The notes: generated by a model not told the origin, from the sequence alone. Numbered from the stretch's first letter, positions 22,310-31,092 are shown. The stretch: 35,640 nt of DNA from Candidatus Omnitrophota bacterium (GCA_023229385.1 JALNZI010000011.1:1-35640), one strand, 5' to 3'. A program made the numbers and translations.

Positions 22310-24258
22310 ATAACTATCATCTCCTGTTCTGTATTTCCAGTATTACCAACCTGTGCATCACAACTATCAAGATACTTTTCTGAACTCTCAATCATAAAAA
22401 CAGATTTTTCTGATTTTGACAAATATTCATTTTCTAATACAAACCCACAATCTGTAATTCTATTAACATTAATATCTAAAAAGATACGTTTCAAATCAGT
22501 AACAGTTAAAACTCCTGTTAAAGTTTCCAACTTTTTTAAATCATGAGATATATATGTCTTACCAAAAGTAACATATATACAATCACCAATCAATGGTCTT
22601 TTTAACAAAGTATTAACAATTAAGTTGTAATGAACAACATTATTAATAGTTACTTGTCTTAATATGGGTAAATCAACATATTTTAAGTCTTTGCCAAATA
22701 CAACATTTTCCCATATATTATTTATTTTTTCTTCATCAATATTTATAAACGTTCCTAAAAAATGTTTTGAATATTTTTTGAACCAATCATTCCATATATA
22801 ATACCTATCTGTTCCATTAATATAAATTGAACCAATACCAATTATTTTAAAAGTTATATTCAATTTTACAAAGTTTTTAGAAATTGTGAATATATCTTTT
22901 TCATCAAATACAAAATTATCAGACATAACACAATAAACATTAGTCATACTCCTAATAACACAAGTTAATAATCTCATACAAGAAGTTGTTAATGTTCCAA
23001 AAGTTGGATTAAAATATCTACCAAGCTGATTATCAAATCTTTCAACAGCATTACCATATGCCATTATCATAAGAAATTTCAAAAACTTTTCATAATCTGG
23101 ATTTGCTTTGACTAACTCAAAAAGATTATCCACAAAATGATGCTTACTCATAACAATACCAAAAAGATTAACTTTAATATCATCTTCCAATCCAACTGTC
23201 TGTATCTTTTTTACTTTCACAATTTCATACAAAGTATCTTCTTTCAAAAACAATTTCATTGCTAATATGTCAGCAATGCAATACCACCCTTCCCCAGAGT
23301 AATAAGCCATATTCATGAGATATTTACCACTTGAAGGATACCTTAATGGTAGATAAGCATTCTTAAACTTCATATAACATATATAATTCAAACTTTTATA
23401 CAATCTTGGATTAAATGCTTTCTCAGTTGTAAAAGTATCAACAATCTTATTTACAAATTCTAAATCTTCATAATCAATCAGTTCTTGACTTCCACATATA
23501 TAAAAACGCCAAATGTCCTGTAATCTAATAACACTAAAATATGCATTATTCATATCTATTGAAACAATACCATCTTGTTGCCCTAACTGGTATGCTTCAA
23601 ACACTGAACCATAATATGTTTCAAGAACAGAATTAATATCATTAAGACTTCCAAAAGTCTTGTAACTAATACCAAGTTTCCAAAAAACAAATTTTAACAA
23701 TGACGAACATGAAGTAATATCTGAATATGGTATAGTCAAATTCCATTTCTTAAAATCATTATGTATCTTAAAGAACATATTATAAATCTCTTTAACATCT
23801 TTTGGATAACTCTTTAAATACAAAGCATTTATCAAAACCTTTAAATCAACTATAAAATCAATATCATCTGATAATTTTTTGTCTTTCATAAAATAACTAT
23901 AAACAGAATAATTCTTAAAATATTTTGACAAAATAATTCGGAACTCATTTAACTTCAAAGTAATCTTATTATCTGCAAAAGAATAATGTTCAGTTAGACC
24001 ACCAAATGTATATTCAACATCATAACAAACACAGAATTGACCATCTTTAAACTTATCTAAAACAACTGATACAAATTGTTCTTTATCAGTATAAACAATT
24101 ATATCCTTACCATCATATATAACCCCATCTATAAAAACTCTTGGAACTAACTTTTCATAATTAACACTAATAGCAAAAAAAGAACAATCTCTGTTCTCAA
24201 CATAATGTTTCTTCTTTGAGAACCTAACTAAATCAACGTGATATTTAACATTTTTCAG
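22306..24258 (-). CDS. Protein-primed family B DNA polymerase, ~650 aa, probable CTG start
   Basis: Polymerase motif A is SIDMNNAYFS (about 233-242), motif B is KFLMIMAYGN (about 394-403) and motif C is VMSDNFVF (about 444-451). Motif A matches the D-x-N-S-x-Y of phi29-type enzymes well. Motif C has one Asp instead of DTD. The region before TTG 23958 is open for 108 more codons to the stop at 24283-24285, has coding-like sequence resembling an exonuclease part, and contains no ATG, GTG or TTG. GGTGG followed by CTG 24258 is the only sensible start. The exonuclease acidic residues look degenerate (FFAISVN; CYDVEY). It would replicate the linear genome from a terminal protein, whose gene I could not identify. 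Confidence 0.85.
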   Translation of the reverse strand: MKNVKYHVDLVRFSKKKHYVENRDCSFFAISVNYEKLVPRVFIDGVIYDGKDIIVYTDKEQFVSVVLDKFKDGQFCVCYDVEYTFGGLTEHYSFADNKITLKLNEFRIILSKYFKNYSVYSYFMKDKKLSDDIDFIVDLKVLINALYLKSYPKDVKEIYNMFFKIHNDFKKWNLTIPYSDITSCSSLLKFVFWKLGISYKTFGSLNDINSVLETYYGSVFEAYQLGQQDGIVSIDMNNAYFSVIRLQDIWRFYICGSQELIDYEDLEFVNKIVDTFTTEKAFNPRLYKSLNYICYMKFKNAYLPLRYPSSGKYLMNMAYYSGEGWYCIADILAMKLFLKEDTLYEIVKVKKIQTVGLEDDIKVNLFGIVMSKHHFVDNLFELVKANPDYEKFLKFLMIMAYGNAVERFDNQLGRYFNPTFGTLTTSCMRLLTCVIRSMTNVYCVMSDNFVFDEKDIFTISKNFVKLNITFKIIGIGSIYINGTDRYYIWNDWFKKYSKHFLGTFINIDEEKINNIWENVVFGKDLKYVDLPILRQVTINNVVHYNLIVNTLLKRPLIGDCIYVTFGKTYISHDLKKLETLTGVLTVTDLKRIFLDINVNRITDCGFVLENEYLSKSEKSVFMIESSEKYLDSCDAQVGNTGNTEQEMIVI

Positions 24259-24272
24259 ATTACCACCAATTC

Positions 24273-24782
24273 CTATGGAGTTTCATTTTCAAACTCAACT
24301 TTCTTAATCTTATCACTATCACTATACTTATTCAATGTCATTCTATTTAAATCCAAGACACCATGATAATTAAACTTCCACACATAATTATCTGTTTTCT
24401 TTCTTGCAATATTACTACCTAAATTCTGTTTATCATTCTTATCTTTTATTACAACATAACGATTATCAAGTTTAACATATTCCCAATTCGGGTGTTTATC
24501 CAATATTGCATTTTTGATACTTTCTGAAACTTTTTCTTCAGTGATTTTTAAACCAGCCATAATATCTTTTACCCAAGTATCTTCAACTCTTAAAGTTTCA
24601 CTTGTTAAGTCTTTAAAAAATGTATCTTTGTCCATCTTATCTACAACAACATTCATAGTAGACAAGTCGTAACCAACTTCTTTTATTATTTCACGTTCAC
24701 CAAGATAGTATGTATCACCTTTTATACCAACATCATACAACATATCTAATTCCTTTTCAGATTTGATTTTTAACTCAGACAT
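24273..24782 (-). CDS. Hypothetical protein upstream of the polymerase, 169 aa
   Basis: ATG 24782 behind AAGGTGGAAAT. Highly charged alpha/beta protein, Lys/Asp-rich, no Cys and no membrane helix. Its place directly before the polymerase is where terminal proteins are often encoded, but no family signature is visible, so that is only a hypothesis. Confidence 0.75.
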   Translation of the reverse strand: MSELKIKSEKELDMLYDVGIKGDTYYLGEREIIKEVGYDLSTMNVVVDKMDKDTFFKDLTSETLRVEDTWVKDIMAGLKITEEKVSESIKNAILDKHPNWEYVKLDNRYVVIKDKNDKQNLGSNIARKKTDNYVWKFNYHGVLDLNRMTLNKYSDSDKIKKVEFENETP

Positions 24783-24792
24783 ATTTCCACCT

Positions 24793-26499
24793 TCACATTA
24801 ATTTTCCACTTTTATATTTCTGTTTTAATTTCATTGCTTCAGCAACTTTTAAAGTATCAGAAGATATTTCATGTTTTCTTTTTTGAACATTTTCTTTATC
24901 ATAATATGAAACATCTGTTACTTCATCTATTTCTTCAACTTCATCAGTATCATCTTCAACAATCATTTCAACTTCAACTTCTAATTCTTTTTGTATTTCA
25001 TTAAACTCTTTTTCAAGTTCTTCAATTGTTTTTTTAGAAACAGCAGTTTCTTGTTTTACAAATTGTTTTTCTTCTACTGGTTCAACAACTTTATCTGTAT
25101 AATCTATTTTTTCGTGAACTTCACAAGTTAATGCTTCTATCAATGTAGTTGATATTCCTTCATATAAAATCTCTTTTGCACAAACTTTTAAATCACATTT
25201 ATTCAACTCTTTACCCAATAATACATCTAAAAACAAATATATTTTATTCCAACTTTCAAGATACCTACCCTGTAAATTCTCATAACTTTGAAAATTACCA
25301 ACATCAATTTTATCTTGTATTAACTTTATCAAACCACGAAAAACAGGGTGTCTAATTGTTTTCTTATCCCAAACCATAGACTGCATAGGTTGACACTTTT
25401 TTATAACAGATACAATAGTTAATCTTCCATCAAAAGCAGTTGGTGATTTATCTTTACGTTCAGTTAAAAAATGTTTTAGTGCTTCTCTTGCATTTGACTT
25501 TATGAGTATATCTACATTACCATGAAAATTCACTGATACTTCATTTCTATACTGCATAATTGAACCATCTCGTGTTGACTTATCTCTTTTCCAAACTGAA
25601 TTATACATACCTGTATAAAAACATTGAGAAACTTCATTCCATTCACCTGCTTTATATTTCTCAAACTCATCAAAATCAAGTATGTTAAATATCTTTGCAT
25701 AACCATAAAATCCTGTTGCACAATTGCCAACTATCGCACTTATAGTAGGAACTTCATTTATATAATGTGCTTTTAACAAAGCAGTTTTCTTAAATATAAA
25801 TGTTGATTTACCAGTTGAAGGACAAGTAAATTGTGCAACACATGGTCTGTTATTATCTAAACCAAATGGAAAAGTGAACATAGTAATAAAACGTGGTAAC
25901 ATAACAGCGATAGTATCTTTACAAATACCCATATGCAAAGCATAAAACAAAGATTTAAAAATACCTAATTCATCAATTAATTTTTGAGCAGGTTCTAATT
26001 CAATCTTATGTGCCATTGGTCTTATATTCCCAATATGATAAACAAAGTTACCAAACTTTCCTTCACCAACTTTTTGAGCACAATCTACTATATGTATAGT
26101 ATTCATATTATCTACAAATTCATCTTCATTAATTCCCAAATGTTCTAAATCAGAAGTCTGGACTTTTGCACCATTGGGATAAGCACATTTCAATAAATGA
26201 TTAATTTGATTATCCTTAACATATGGTTGTAAAGAAAATCCAACAGGTTTAGAAACAAATCTAACTATACCAGTCTTTGAAAATCTAAAACCTGCATCAA
26301 GTTCATTTTTAAAATGACCACATTTGTATTGTCTTCTAAATTTCATAAGTTCTTCATGACTTTTAACATTAGGAAAATTCTCACTGAAATAATTTGGAAT
26401 ATCAGAGTGATATAATATATCACCCAATTCAACATTATTAAACAATTCTTCACTTATCTTTGGATACTCAATTGTCATCTTGTCAATAGTTTCACTCAT
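24793..26499 (-). CDS. AAA+ ATPase, putative replicative helicase (MCM/BrxL-like), 568 aa
   Basis: Walker A CPSTGKST (226-233) with strand VAQFT before it, Walker B NILDFDE (272-278), and a likely sensor 1 strand VSVNFHGNVD later. The N-terminal 200 residues are alpha/beta; residues about 475-530 form an acidic Glu/Val-rich segment and the tail is basic. The order and DFDE motif recall BrxL/Lon-like and MCM-like ATPases. In the replication operon a DNA-unwinding role is most likely. The first Gly of the P-loop is Cys. Confidence 0.75.
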   Translation of the reverse strand: MSETIDKMTIEYPKISEELFNNVELGDILYHSDIPNYFSENFPNVKSHEELMKFRRQYKCGHFKNELDAGFRFSKTGIVRFVSKPVGFSLQPYVKDNQINHLLKCAYPNGAKVQTSDLEHLGINEDEFVDNMNTIHIVDCAQKVGEGKFGNFVYHIGNIRPMAHKIELEPAQKLIDELGIFKSLFYALHMGICKDTIAVMLPRFITMFTFPFGLDNNRPCVAQFTCPSTGKSTFIFKKTALLKAHYINEVPTISAIVGNCATGFYGYAKIFNILDFDEFEKYKAGEWNEVSQCFYTGMYNSVWKRDKSTRDGSIMQYRNEVSVNFHGNVDILIKSNAREALKHFLTERKDKSPTAFDGRLTIVSVIKKCQPMQSMVWDKKTIRHPVFRGLIKLIQDKIDVGNFQSYENLQGRYLESWNKIYLFLDVLLGKELNKCDLKVCAKEILYEGISTTLIEALTCEVHEKIDYTDKVVEPVEEKQFVKQETAVSKKTIEELEKEFNEIQKELEVEVEMIVEDDTDEVEEIDEVTDVSYYDKENVQKRKHEISSDTLKVAEAMKLKQKYKSGKLM

Positions 26500-26511
26500 A
26501 TAATTGCCTCA

Positions 26512-26646
26512 CTACTTAAACCAATTACCTAAAGTATGTTCAACATAATCACAGTCTTGATTTGCACAAGTTAATATCATTCCATCTTCTGACTTCTCTA
26601 AAAAACCACAACCACACTTTGGACATTTCTTTTCAACAATTTGCAT
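26512..26646 (-). CDS. Small zinc-ribbon protein, 44 aa
   Basis: ATG 26646 overlaps the radical SAM gene stop (TAATG). CPKC (8-11) plus CANQDC (27-32) and a following Tyr/His resemble the zinc-ribbon repeats at the ends of type IA topoisomerases. Probably binds single-stranded nucleic acid. Confidence 0.75.
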   Translation of the reverse strand: MQIVEKKCPKCGCGFLEKSEDGMILTCANQDCDYVEHTLGNWFK

Positions 26647-27698
26647 TAAAACCACTTACCCAAAGTAACTTTTGGTTTTTCAACTTGTGAAACAAGTTTA
26701 GCATCAGTTTCCTTTAAGTATTCAACAAATGTGCAACTATTAAGTAATTGCTTATTATTACACCAAGCAGATAATGCTTTTGTTAAAGGTGTTCCACCAC
26801 CACTACTAACATTATAAACCATAACGTAAGGTTTATAACCAAGATTATGTAAAGTCATAACTCTATCTAAATCTTGTTCAATAGTTGTATTATAAGAAAC
26901 AAGAACATAAACCATTATATTGGCAGGACTTAAATGTTCTCTTAAAAGTGTTAGCCCACGAACAACTTGGTCTTTGAATTCATATAAATCCCAAGCAGTA
27001 GATAACATATGTGAAGTAAATGTATAATTCCAGATATGTTTTTTAATACGACCAAGCCATTGACACATTTCTTCTGTTAGTATTCTCGCATCAATGCCCT
27101 GTGTAATACATAACTCCAATCTATTAATATAAATGTATTTTATATTTTCTAACCACTTTGGACTTGCAAAGAAATTATTATCCATTAATATAATCTTCTT
27201 ATGTTCTGTATTATGAAACTCTGTAATATCAGACCATTGCCTAACAGGGTTACCCTCTTTCTTTGGAACAACACAAAATGGACATCTTCTTATACAACCA
27301 CGACTTGTATATCCAATTGAATAATCATTCTTTGGATATAAAGAATAATCAGGTCTTATATGTTCAATCTCATCATTTAACCAGATACCAAAATCTGTTG
27401 AAGAACAAATATCAATAATTTGAGTTCCAGACAAATTAGTCTTTATCAAAGGTTTATTAAAAACACTACTCCTAATAATCAAACTGGGATTATCAACATG
27501 AACACTAATAGCATCAGGATTTATCTCTGAATAAAAACCAACTTCCCAACCTAATTGTTTAAAATAAGAACTCAACTTCATTAAAGGTAAATTTGATATG
27601 ACACTATCATGGTCAATCAATTGTATTCTTTTATTATCTGTATTTAAATTTAATTCACAATTACCTATATCATTACTCAAATGAATTACATCACTCAT
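26646..27698 (-). CDS. Radical SAM enzyme, 350 aa
   Basis: GCIRRCPFC carries the CxxxCxxC iron-sulfur motif (Cys 135, 139, 142). An N-terminal region with IQLIDHD and DAISVHVDNP could be a cobalamin-binding-like Rossmann domain, though I do not see its DxHxxG motif. Later, ILMDNNFFASP and ITQGIDARIL match radical SAM proteins seen in other viruses. It could modify a nucleotide, tRNA or protein; the substrate is unknown. ATG 27698 follows GGAGTTGAAAA. It sits inside the replication operon. Confidence 0.85.
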   Translation of the reverse strand: MSDVIHLSNDIGNCELNLNTDNKRIQLIDHDSVISNLPLMKLSSYFKQLGWEVGFYSEINPDAISVHVDNPSLIIRSSVFNKPLIKTNLSGTQIIDICSSTDFGIWLNDEIEHIRPDYSLYPKNDYSIGYTSRGCIRRCPFCVVPKKEGNPVRQWSDITEFHNTEHKKIILMDNNFFASPKWLENIKYIYINRLELCITQGIDARILTEEMCQWLGRIKKHIWNYTFTSHMLSTAWDLYEFKDQVVRGLTLLREHLSPANIMVYVLVSYNTTIEQDLDRVMTLHNLGYKPYVMVYNVSSGGGTPLTKALSAWCNNKQLLNSCTFVEYLKETDAKLVSQVEKPKVTLGKWF

Positions 27699-28107
27699 CT
27701 TTTTTCAACTCCATTTCTGCTTTTAACATTTTAACATCTTCAGTTACATCTAAAGCATATCCATAAGAATAACCTCTTGTATATTGCTTATGTAAGTTAA
27801 GAATTTCTTTTGGTATATACTTTAACAACACTTCATCTGGCACATCATACTTTTCACTTGGCTCAATAACAACAGCAAAACACTTATAATGTTTTCCTTC
27901 AAACTCAACGATTTTATTTGGAACACCTAAATCAACAAGTATATTTCTAATTTGGTCGCCTTCTGCTCTTCTTAACAAATCTTCTTGTTCTCTGATAGTC
28001 CTATGATACATATATCTTTTAGCAACTAATCCCAAATTCTCATAAGAAGGTTTAACACCAATTGGATTTTCTGAAATTCCTTTCATTACATCTTCTATGA
28101 GCCCCAC
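27691..28107 (-). CDS. Hypothetical protein, 138 aa, GTG start
   Basis: GTG 28107 follows AGGTGGTGTTTAA. Helical N-terminal part, then an alpha/beta part with EGKHYKCFAVVIEPSEKYDVPDE, and a helical tail. Unrecognised. Overlaps the radical SAM gene by eight bases, suggesting coupled synthesis. Confidence 0.75.
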   Translation of the reverse strand: MGLIEDVMKGISENPIGVKPSYENLGLVAKRYMYHRTIREQEDLLRRAEGDQIRNILVDLGVPNKIVEFEGKHYKCFAVVIEPSEKYDVPDEVLLKYIPKEILNLHKQYTRGYSYGYALDVTEDVKMLKAEMELKKDE

Positions 28108-28120
28108 TTAAACACCACCT

Positions 28121-28152
28121 TAAAAAATAAAAAAAATGGATTTTTAATCCAT
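28121..28152 (-). terminator. Hairpin plus T-tract terminator
   Basis: ATGGATT/AATCCAT (28136-28142 with 28146-28152) forms a 7-bp hairpin, followed on the transcribed strand by T-runs. The stop codon of the 99-aa gene (28144-28146) lies inside the hairpin. It probably keeps the two upstream genes highly expressed relative to the enzymes downstream. Confidence 0.7.
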
Positions 28153-28443
28153 CTTAAAATCTGGTTTTACCTTCAATACAACTTTTTCAATATGGTCATA
28201 AACTGCATTTCTTTTAGCAATTGTCAACTGTTTAAGTGCTAAAGAAATAACACCCATTACTTGACCAAAATCAGATTTATTGCACAAAGGTTTTATATCA
28301 GGAACCATTGCTTCCCAAATCTTCTTACCATCAAAAACCTCTTGCTTTTTAGGTTCTTTTGTATCGGTTACAGGTTTCTTACCAACAGTAGACACTGGTG
28401 GTTTCATTCCAAAATCTTTTCTTACTTGTTCTTGTGGTTGCAT
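28144..28443 (-). CDS. Small basic protein, 99 aa
   Basis: ATG 28443 behind AGGTGATTTA. A Pro/Lys-rich, disordered N-terminal half (1-45) and a helical C-terminal half. Unrecognised. Paired with the 255-aa gene ahead of a strong terminator, so probably abundant; a DNA-binding or replication-accessory role is possible. Confidence 0.75.
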   Translation of the reverse strand: MQPQEQVRKDFGMKPPVSTVGKKPVTDTKEPKKQEVFDGKKIWEAMVPDIKPLCNKSDFGQVMGVISLALKQLTIAKRNAVYDHIEKVVLKVKPDFKMD

Positions 28444-28456
28444 TTAAATCACCTAA

Positions 28457-29224
28457 TTACTGTTCTAACATATCTGCGTCTTCATCAGATGTAATTACAT
28501 TTTCAGATTTGGTTGGTGCTGATGGAAATAGACCTGCATCATCAAATGTTATTGGAGCACTTCCACGTGGTAATCTATCAATAATTGCTTTTGGAACACC
28601 CATTGACCTATTACCATTCCTATCTTCGTATTGACCAAAGTATAATACAGAGTAAGGAAATGTTCCTTTCTTTGGTCGTCTTGCTGTTTGTGTAAACACA
28701 AGATACGGATAGTCCTTTGCATATTTTTCCATAGCAAAGAAAATCTGTTTAACAATAGTTTCAGGTTGAGTAGATGGTGGTTTAGATATATCAACATAGT
28801 ATCCCATCTTATAGTTCTGAACTTTGTTTTCATCATTCATTGCCCAACAATCAAATACTGCTTGGTAATGAACATACAACTGTTCATAGTCTTCTGAATT
28901 TGGACTTTTTACCATTACAGGTGCTCCACCAGAAGTAGCTTTTATCCATCGGTCTTTGTAATACTTTACGTCATTTAATCCAACGTTTCTTCTAATTTCA
29001 AGTTCCATAGCTAAATGGAAAATACCAGACTTTGAAGGTGCTTCCTTTGCACCATCTTTCAATGGTTTTGTAAAATGCTCTTTCTTCCATGGGAAGAAAT
29101 CACGTCTTACCCCAAGTCCTTCAAATGCTGTTACTACATATTCTTTTCCACCTACAACATAGGTTTCCAAATCTAATTCATTTGTGGGAAAATTCCCATC
29201 ATATCTTATTGCTTCTTTAGACAT
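28457..29224 (-). CDS. Putative abundant DNA-binding (SSB-like) protein, 255 aa
   Basis: ATG 29224 behind AAGGTGAAAT. A beta-rich, aromatic body with a basic patch (ARRPKKGTFPYSVLYFG, about 184-200) ends in an acidic tail (SDEDADMLEQ), the layout of single-strand DNA-binding proteins. No family is confirmed. It is slightly less A+T rich than nearby genes and is encoded in a short unit closed by a hairpin terminator, so high expression is likely. Confidence 0.8.
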   Translation of the reverse strand: MSKEAIRYDGNFPTNELDLETYVVGGKEYVVTAFEGLGVRRDFFPWKKEHFTKPLKDGAKEAPSKSGIFHLAMELEIRRNVGLNDVKYYKDRWIKATSGGAPVMVKSPNSEDYEQLYVHYQAVFDCWAMNDENKVQNYKMGYYVDISKPPSTQPETIVKQIFFAMEKYAKDYPYLVFTQTARRPKKGTFPYSVLYFGQYEDRNGNRSMGVPKAIIDRLPRGSAPITFDDAGLFPSAPTKSENVITSDEDADMLEQ

Positions 29225-29374
29225 TTATTTCACCTTATTTAAATTTTTATTTCCACAATAGGTTGACACCAAATTGCAAAAATCCATTTTAAACACATTT
29301 AAAAATGTGCCAAATCCAAAATGGTAAATGATATGGCTTAGTGTTACATGAGAATATCCCAAAAGGTAACTCAT
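29225..29374 (-). CDS. Small hypothetical protein, 49 aa
   Basis: ATG 29374 follows GGGGTGAAAT and overlaps the zinc-finger gene's stop as ATGA; its stop abuts the next start. The product is hydrophobic and aromatic (Phe, Tyr, His) in the first 35 residues with two Cys later. Coding rests on ribosome binding site and perfect packing. Confidence 0.6.
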   Translation of the reverse strand: MSYLLGYSHVTLSHIIYHFGFGTFLNVFKMDFCNLVSTYCGNKNLNKVK

Positions 29375-29562
29375 TGTAATTTCACCCCATTATCACTATT
29401 ATTTGAACATACTAAAACATTATGTCTTGTGCAGTAAAAATCTTTTTCATCTAAATCTAAATCTTTGTAATCATTAGAATAATGTTCACAAATGAAGTCA
29501 TCATCTTCATACATACACCTATCACAAGTTTCCGTTTCTTTACCACATTTAGAACATTTCAT
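29371..29562 (-). CDS. Small Cys-rich zinc-binding protein, 63 aa, first gene of the replication operon
   Basis: ATG 29562 lies about ten bases after the predicted transcript start, with GGTG in between. CSKC (3-6), CDRC (13-16), CEHY, CTRH and a last Cys give at least two metal sites, B-box or RING-like in spacing. Its leading place suggests a regulator. Confidence 0.75.
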   Translation of the reverse strand: MKCSKCGKETETCDRCMYEDDDFICEHYSNDYKDLDLDEKDFYCTRHNVLVCSNNSDNGVKLQ

Positions 29563-29589
29563 ATCTTTGCACCATAATCCTATAAATCG

Positions 29590-29613
29590 TATTTATATAT
29601 ATAGTTATCGGTA
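29590..29613 (-). promoter_or_regulatory. Replication-operon promoter (BRE + TATA)
   Basis: Minus strand ACCGATA (29612-29606) then ACTATATATATAAAT. It shares the ACCGAWA block with four other promoters. The last bases of the preceding gene's stop overlap its upstream edge. Confidence 0.85.
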
Positions 29614-29614
29614 A

Positions 29615-29845
29615 TTACTGTCTTTTGACTGTTTTTAATACAGTGTAACCTTCTCTATCTTTAACCATAACTATCATGTCATTCACTAAAGCACAAACCA
29701 CAATAAGATGAAAACAATAAGGACAAATATAATGTGTAGCCCCAACAATATAACAACTTTCCTTTCCACAATGTTTACATTTCTTTCCTTTGATTTCTGT
29801 ATCCCCACCTATTAAAAACAAAATTGAAAATAAATTAAAAATCAC
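29615..29845 (-). CDS. Zinc-ribbon protein with hydrophobic N-terminus, 76 aa, GTG start
   Basis: GTG 29845 follows GGAGTTGAT at three-base spacing. About 12 hydrophobic residues at the start are followed by CKHC (about 23-26) and CPYC (about 41-44). Possibly membrane-associated. Last gene before the replication promoter. Confidence 0.7.
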   Translation of the reverse strand: MIFNLFSILFLIGGDTEIKGKKCKHCGKESCYIVGATHYICPYCFHLIVVCALVNDMIVMVKDREGYTVLKTVKRQ

Positions 29846-30390
29846 ATAATCAACTCCATTGCATAATCTTTTGTAAAATAACCTGCTTTAAACATTGTCA
29901 TTGGCAACTGCGTTCTAACTGATAACATGAACATATAACAGTATAACTGACTTTTAACATTGCCATTCAAATGATTTTTATAATCCCATACTTCAAACTT
30001 GTTATCTTTAAATCTAACAATATCTATATGCCCATACATAGACCAGTCATTAATAAAGACTGGAACTTCAACTGCAATAGTATTTACATCATATTCAATA
30101 AAATGTTTTTCTACTTTTGTATGTGGAGTATAATCATTTTCAGTGTTTAAAGCATTATTACAAAGTTTGACTATTTCGTTTTCAACTTCCACTATACATA
30201 TAGTTTCTTCTACAAAAGGAAACTTACATCTACTTGCACCAGTGAATTCATTTTGATAAAACTGGTCATGCCAATCTTTACCATAATCCCAAACTTGTTG
30301 TAAATAATTATCCATTTGTTCAATAGTCGGTTCTTGATTATCTCTAAACCAATGGAAAGGACATTGAGTTCCAAAAGATTTTTGTCTCAA
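29842..30390 (-). CDS. RecB/Cas4-like PD-(D/E)XK nuclease, 182 aa, TTG start
   Basis: GHIDIV (Asp 123), FEVWDYK (Asp 136, Lys 138) and SQLYCYMF match motifs II, III and QxxxY of the RecB-like nuclease family, and DYGKDWHDQFY (about 35-45) fits the upstream His-containing motif. An N-terminal TQCPFHW has one Cys, fewer than a Cas4 Fe-S site. It would process viral DNA ends or recombination intermediates, or attack host DNA. TTG 30390 follows GGTGGTTAA. Confidence 0.8.
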   Translation of the reverse strand: MRQKSFGTQCPFHWFRDNQEPTIEQMDNYLQQVWDYGKDWHDQFYQNEFTGASRCKFPFVEETICIVEVENEIVKLCNNALNTENDYTPHTKVEKHFIEYDVNTIAVEVPVFINDWSMYGHIDIVRFKDNKFEVWDYKNHLNGNVKSQLYCYMFMLSVRTQLPMTMFKAGYFTKDYAMELIM

Positions 30391-30609
30391 TTAACCACCC
30401 ATATCATATAAACATTCATCTTCATATTCATCTAATTCACAGTCTTTACAAATATGTTCTTTTCCCAAACAAACAATTTCTTCACCTTTTTCAAATGGTA
30501 TATGACATATATCACACATATATACAACTTCTTTACACCTGCTACAAACGTTGTATATTATATCTATACCAACAAACTGTCCTTTGATTTCACATAAAAC
30601 TTTTGCCAT
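30391..30609 (-). CDS. Double zinc-finger protein, 72 aa
   Basis: ATG 30609 behind AAAGGTGATA. Four CxxC-like pairs (CSRC, CDIC, CLGKEHIC, CKDC) give two zinc sites, RING/LIM-like. Acidic C-terminal tail. A regulatory or adaptor protein is likely. Confidence 0.8.
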   Translation of the reverse strand: MAKVLCEIKGQFVGIDIIYNVCSRCKEVVYMCDICHIPFEKGEEIVCLGKEHICKDCELDEYEDECLYDMGG

Positions 30610-30613
30610 TTTA

Positions 30614-31051
30614 TCACCTTTTACAAACTCTTTCTGAACCCCAATATTGTGCTATACCCAAGACTATTTGTGTAGTTGTTATACCACGTTCATTACCAAC
30701 AAAATTACCTGTCATGAAATAAGGTTCATTTTCATTTATGAAATAGATATACCCATCTTTATATCCCATAGTTTCCAAAACTGCCAAAGAATTATATAAA
30801 GTTTGAATTCCAATTGGAAAACCTGTTACACCATCTATATACATATAGTCATGACAACCTTCTATCCACTTACCACCAAAATAAGTAATAACTTCTGACT
30901 TCATCTTTTTCAATGTCTTTTTAAAGTCTGCAATATTAAATGCCATACAATCTAATTGACTAACTTCTAATCCATTAGTTAAAATACAAAATCCAAATCT
31001 TGCATCAACTGACTGGAACAATCCTTTTAATTCAATTATTTTAGCAACCAT
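30614..31051 (-). CDS. Hypothetical protein, 145 aa
   Basis: ATG 31051 with GGTGTTAAAT is chosen over an upstream in-frame start. Alpha/beta pattern with aromatic residues; segments such as DARFGFCILTNGLEVSQLDCMAF look like a small globular domain. Unrecognised. Confidence 0.75.
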   Translation of the reverse strand: MVAKIIELKGLFQSVDARFGFCILTNGLEVSQLDCMAFNIADFKKTLKKMKSEVITYFGGKWIEGCHDYMYIDGVTGFPIGIQTLYNSLAVLETMGYKDGYIYFINENEPYFMTGNFVGNERGITTTQIVLGIAQYWGSERVCKR

Positions 31052-31070
31052 ATTTAACACCACACATTTT

Positions 31071-31090
31071 TAAAAAATAAAAATATTTTG
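31071..31090 (-). terminator. T-rich terminator
   Basis: Minus strand ATATTTTTATTTTTTA between two genes, followed by a new ribosome binding site. No promoter block is visible just downstream, so partial read-through is likely. Confidence 0.5.
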
Positions 31091-31092
31091 TT

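Noticed and set aside
29281..29310. CACATT/AATGTG inverted repeat as a terminator or operator
   Set aside because: It falls within the plausible 49-aa gene 29225-29374 and has no adjacent T-tract or promoter.
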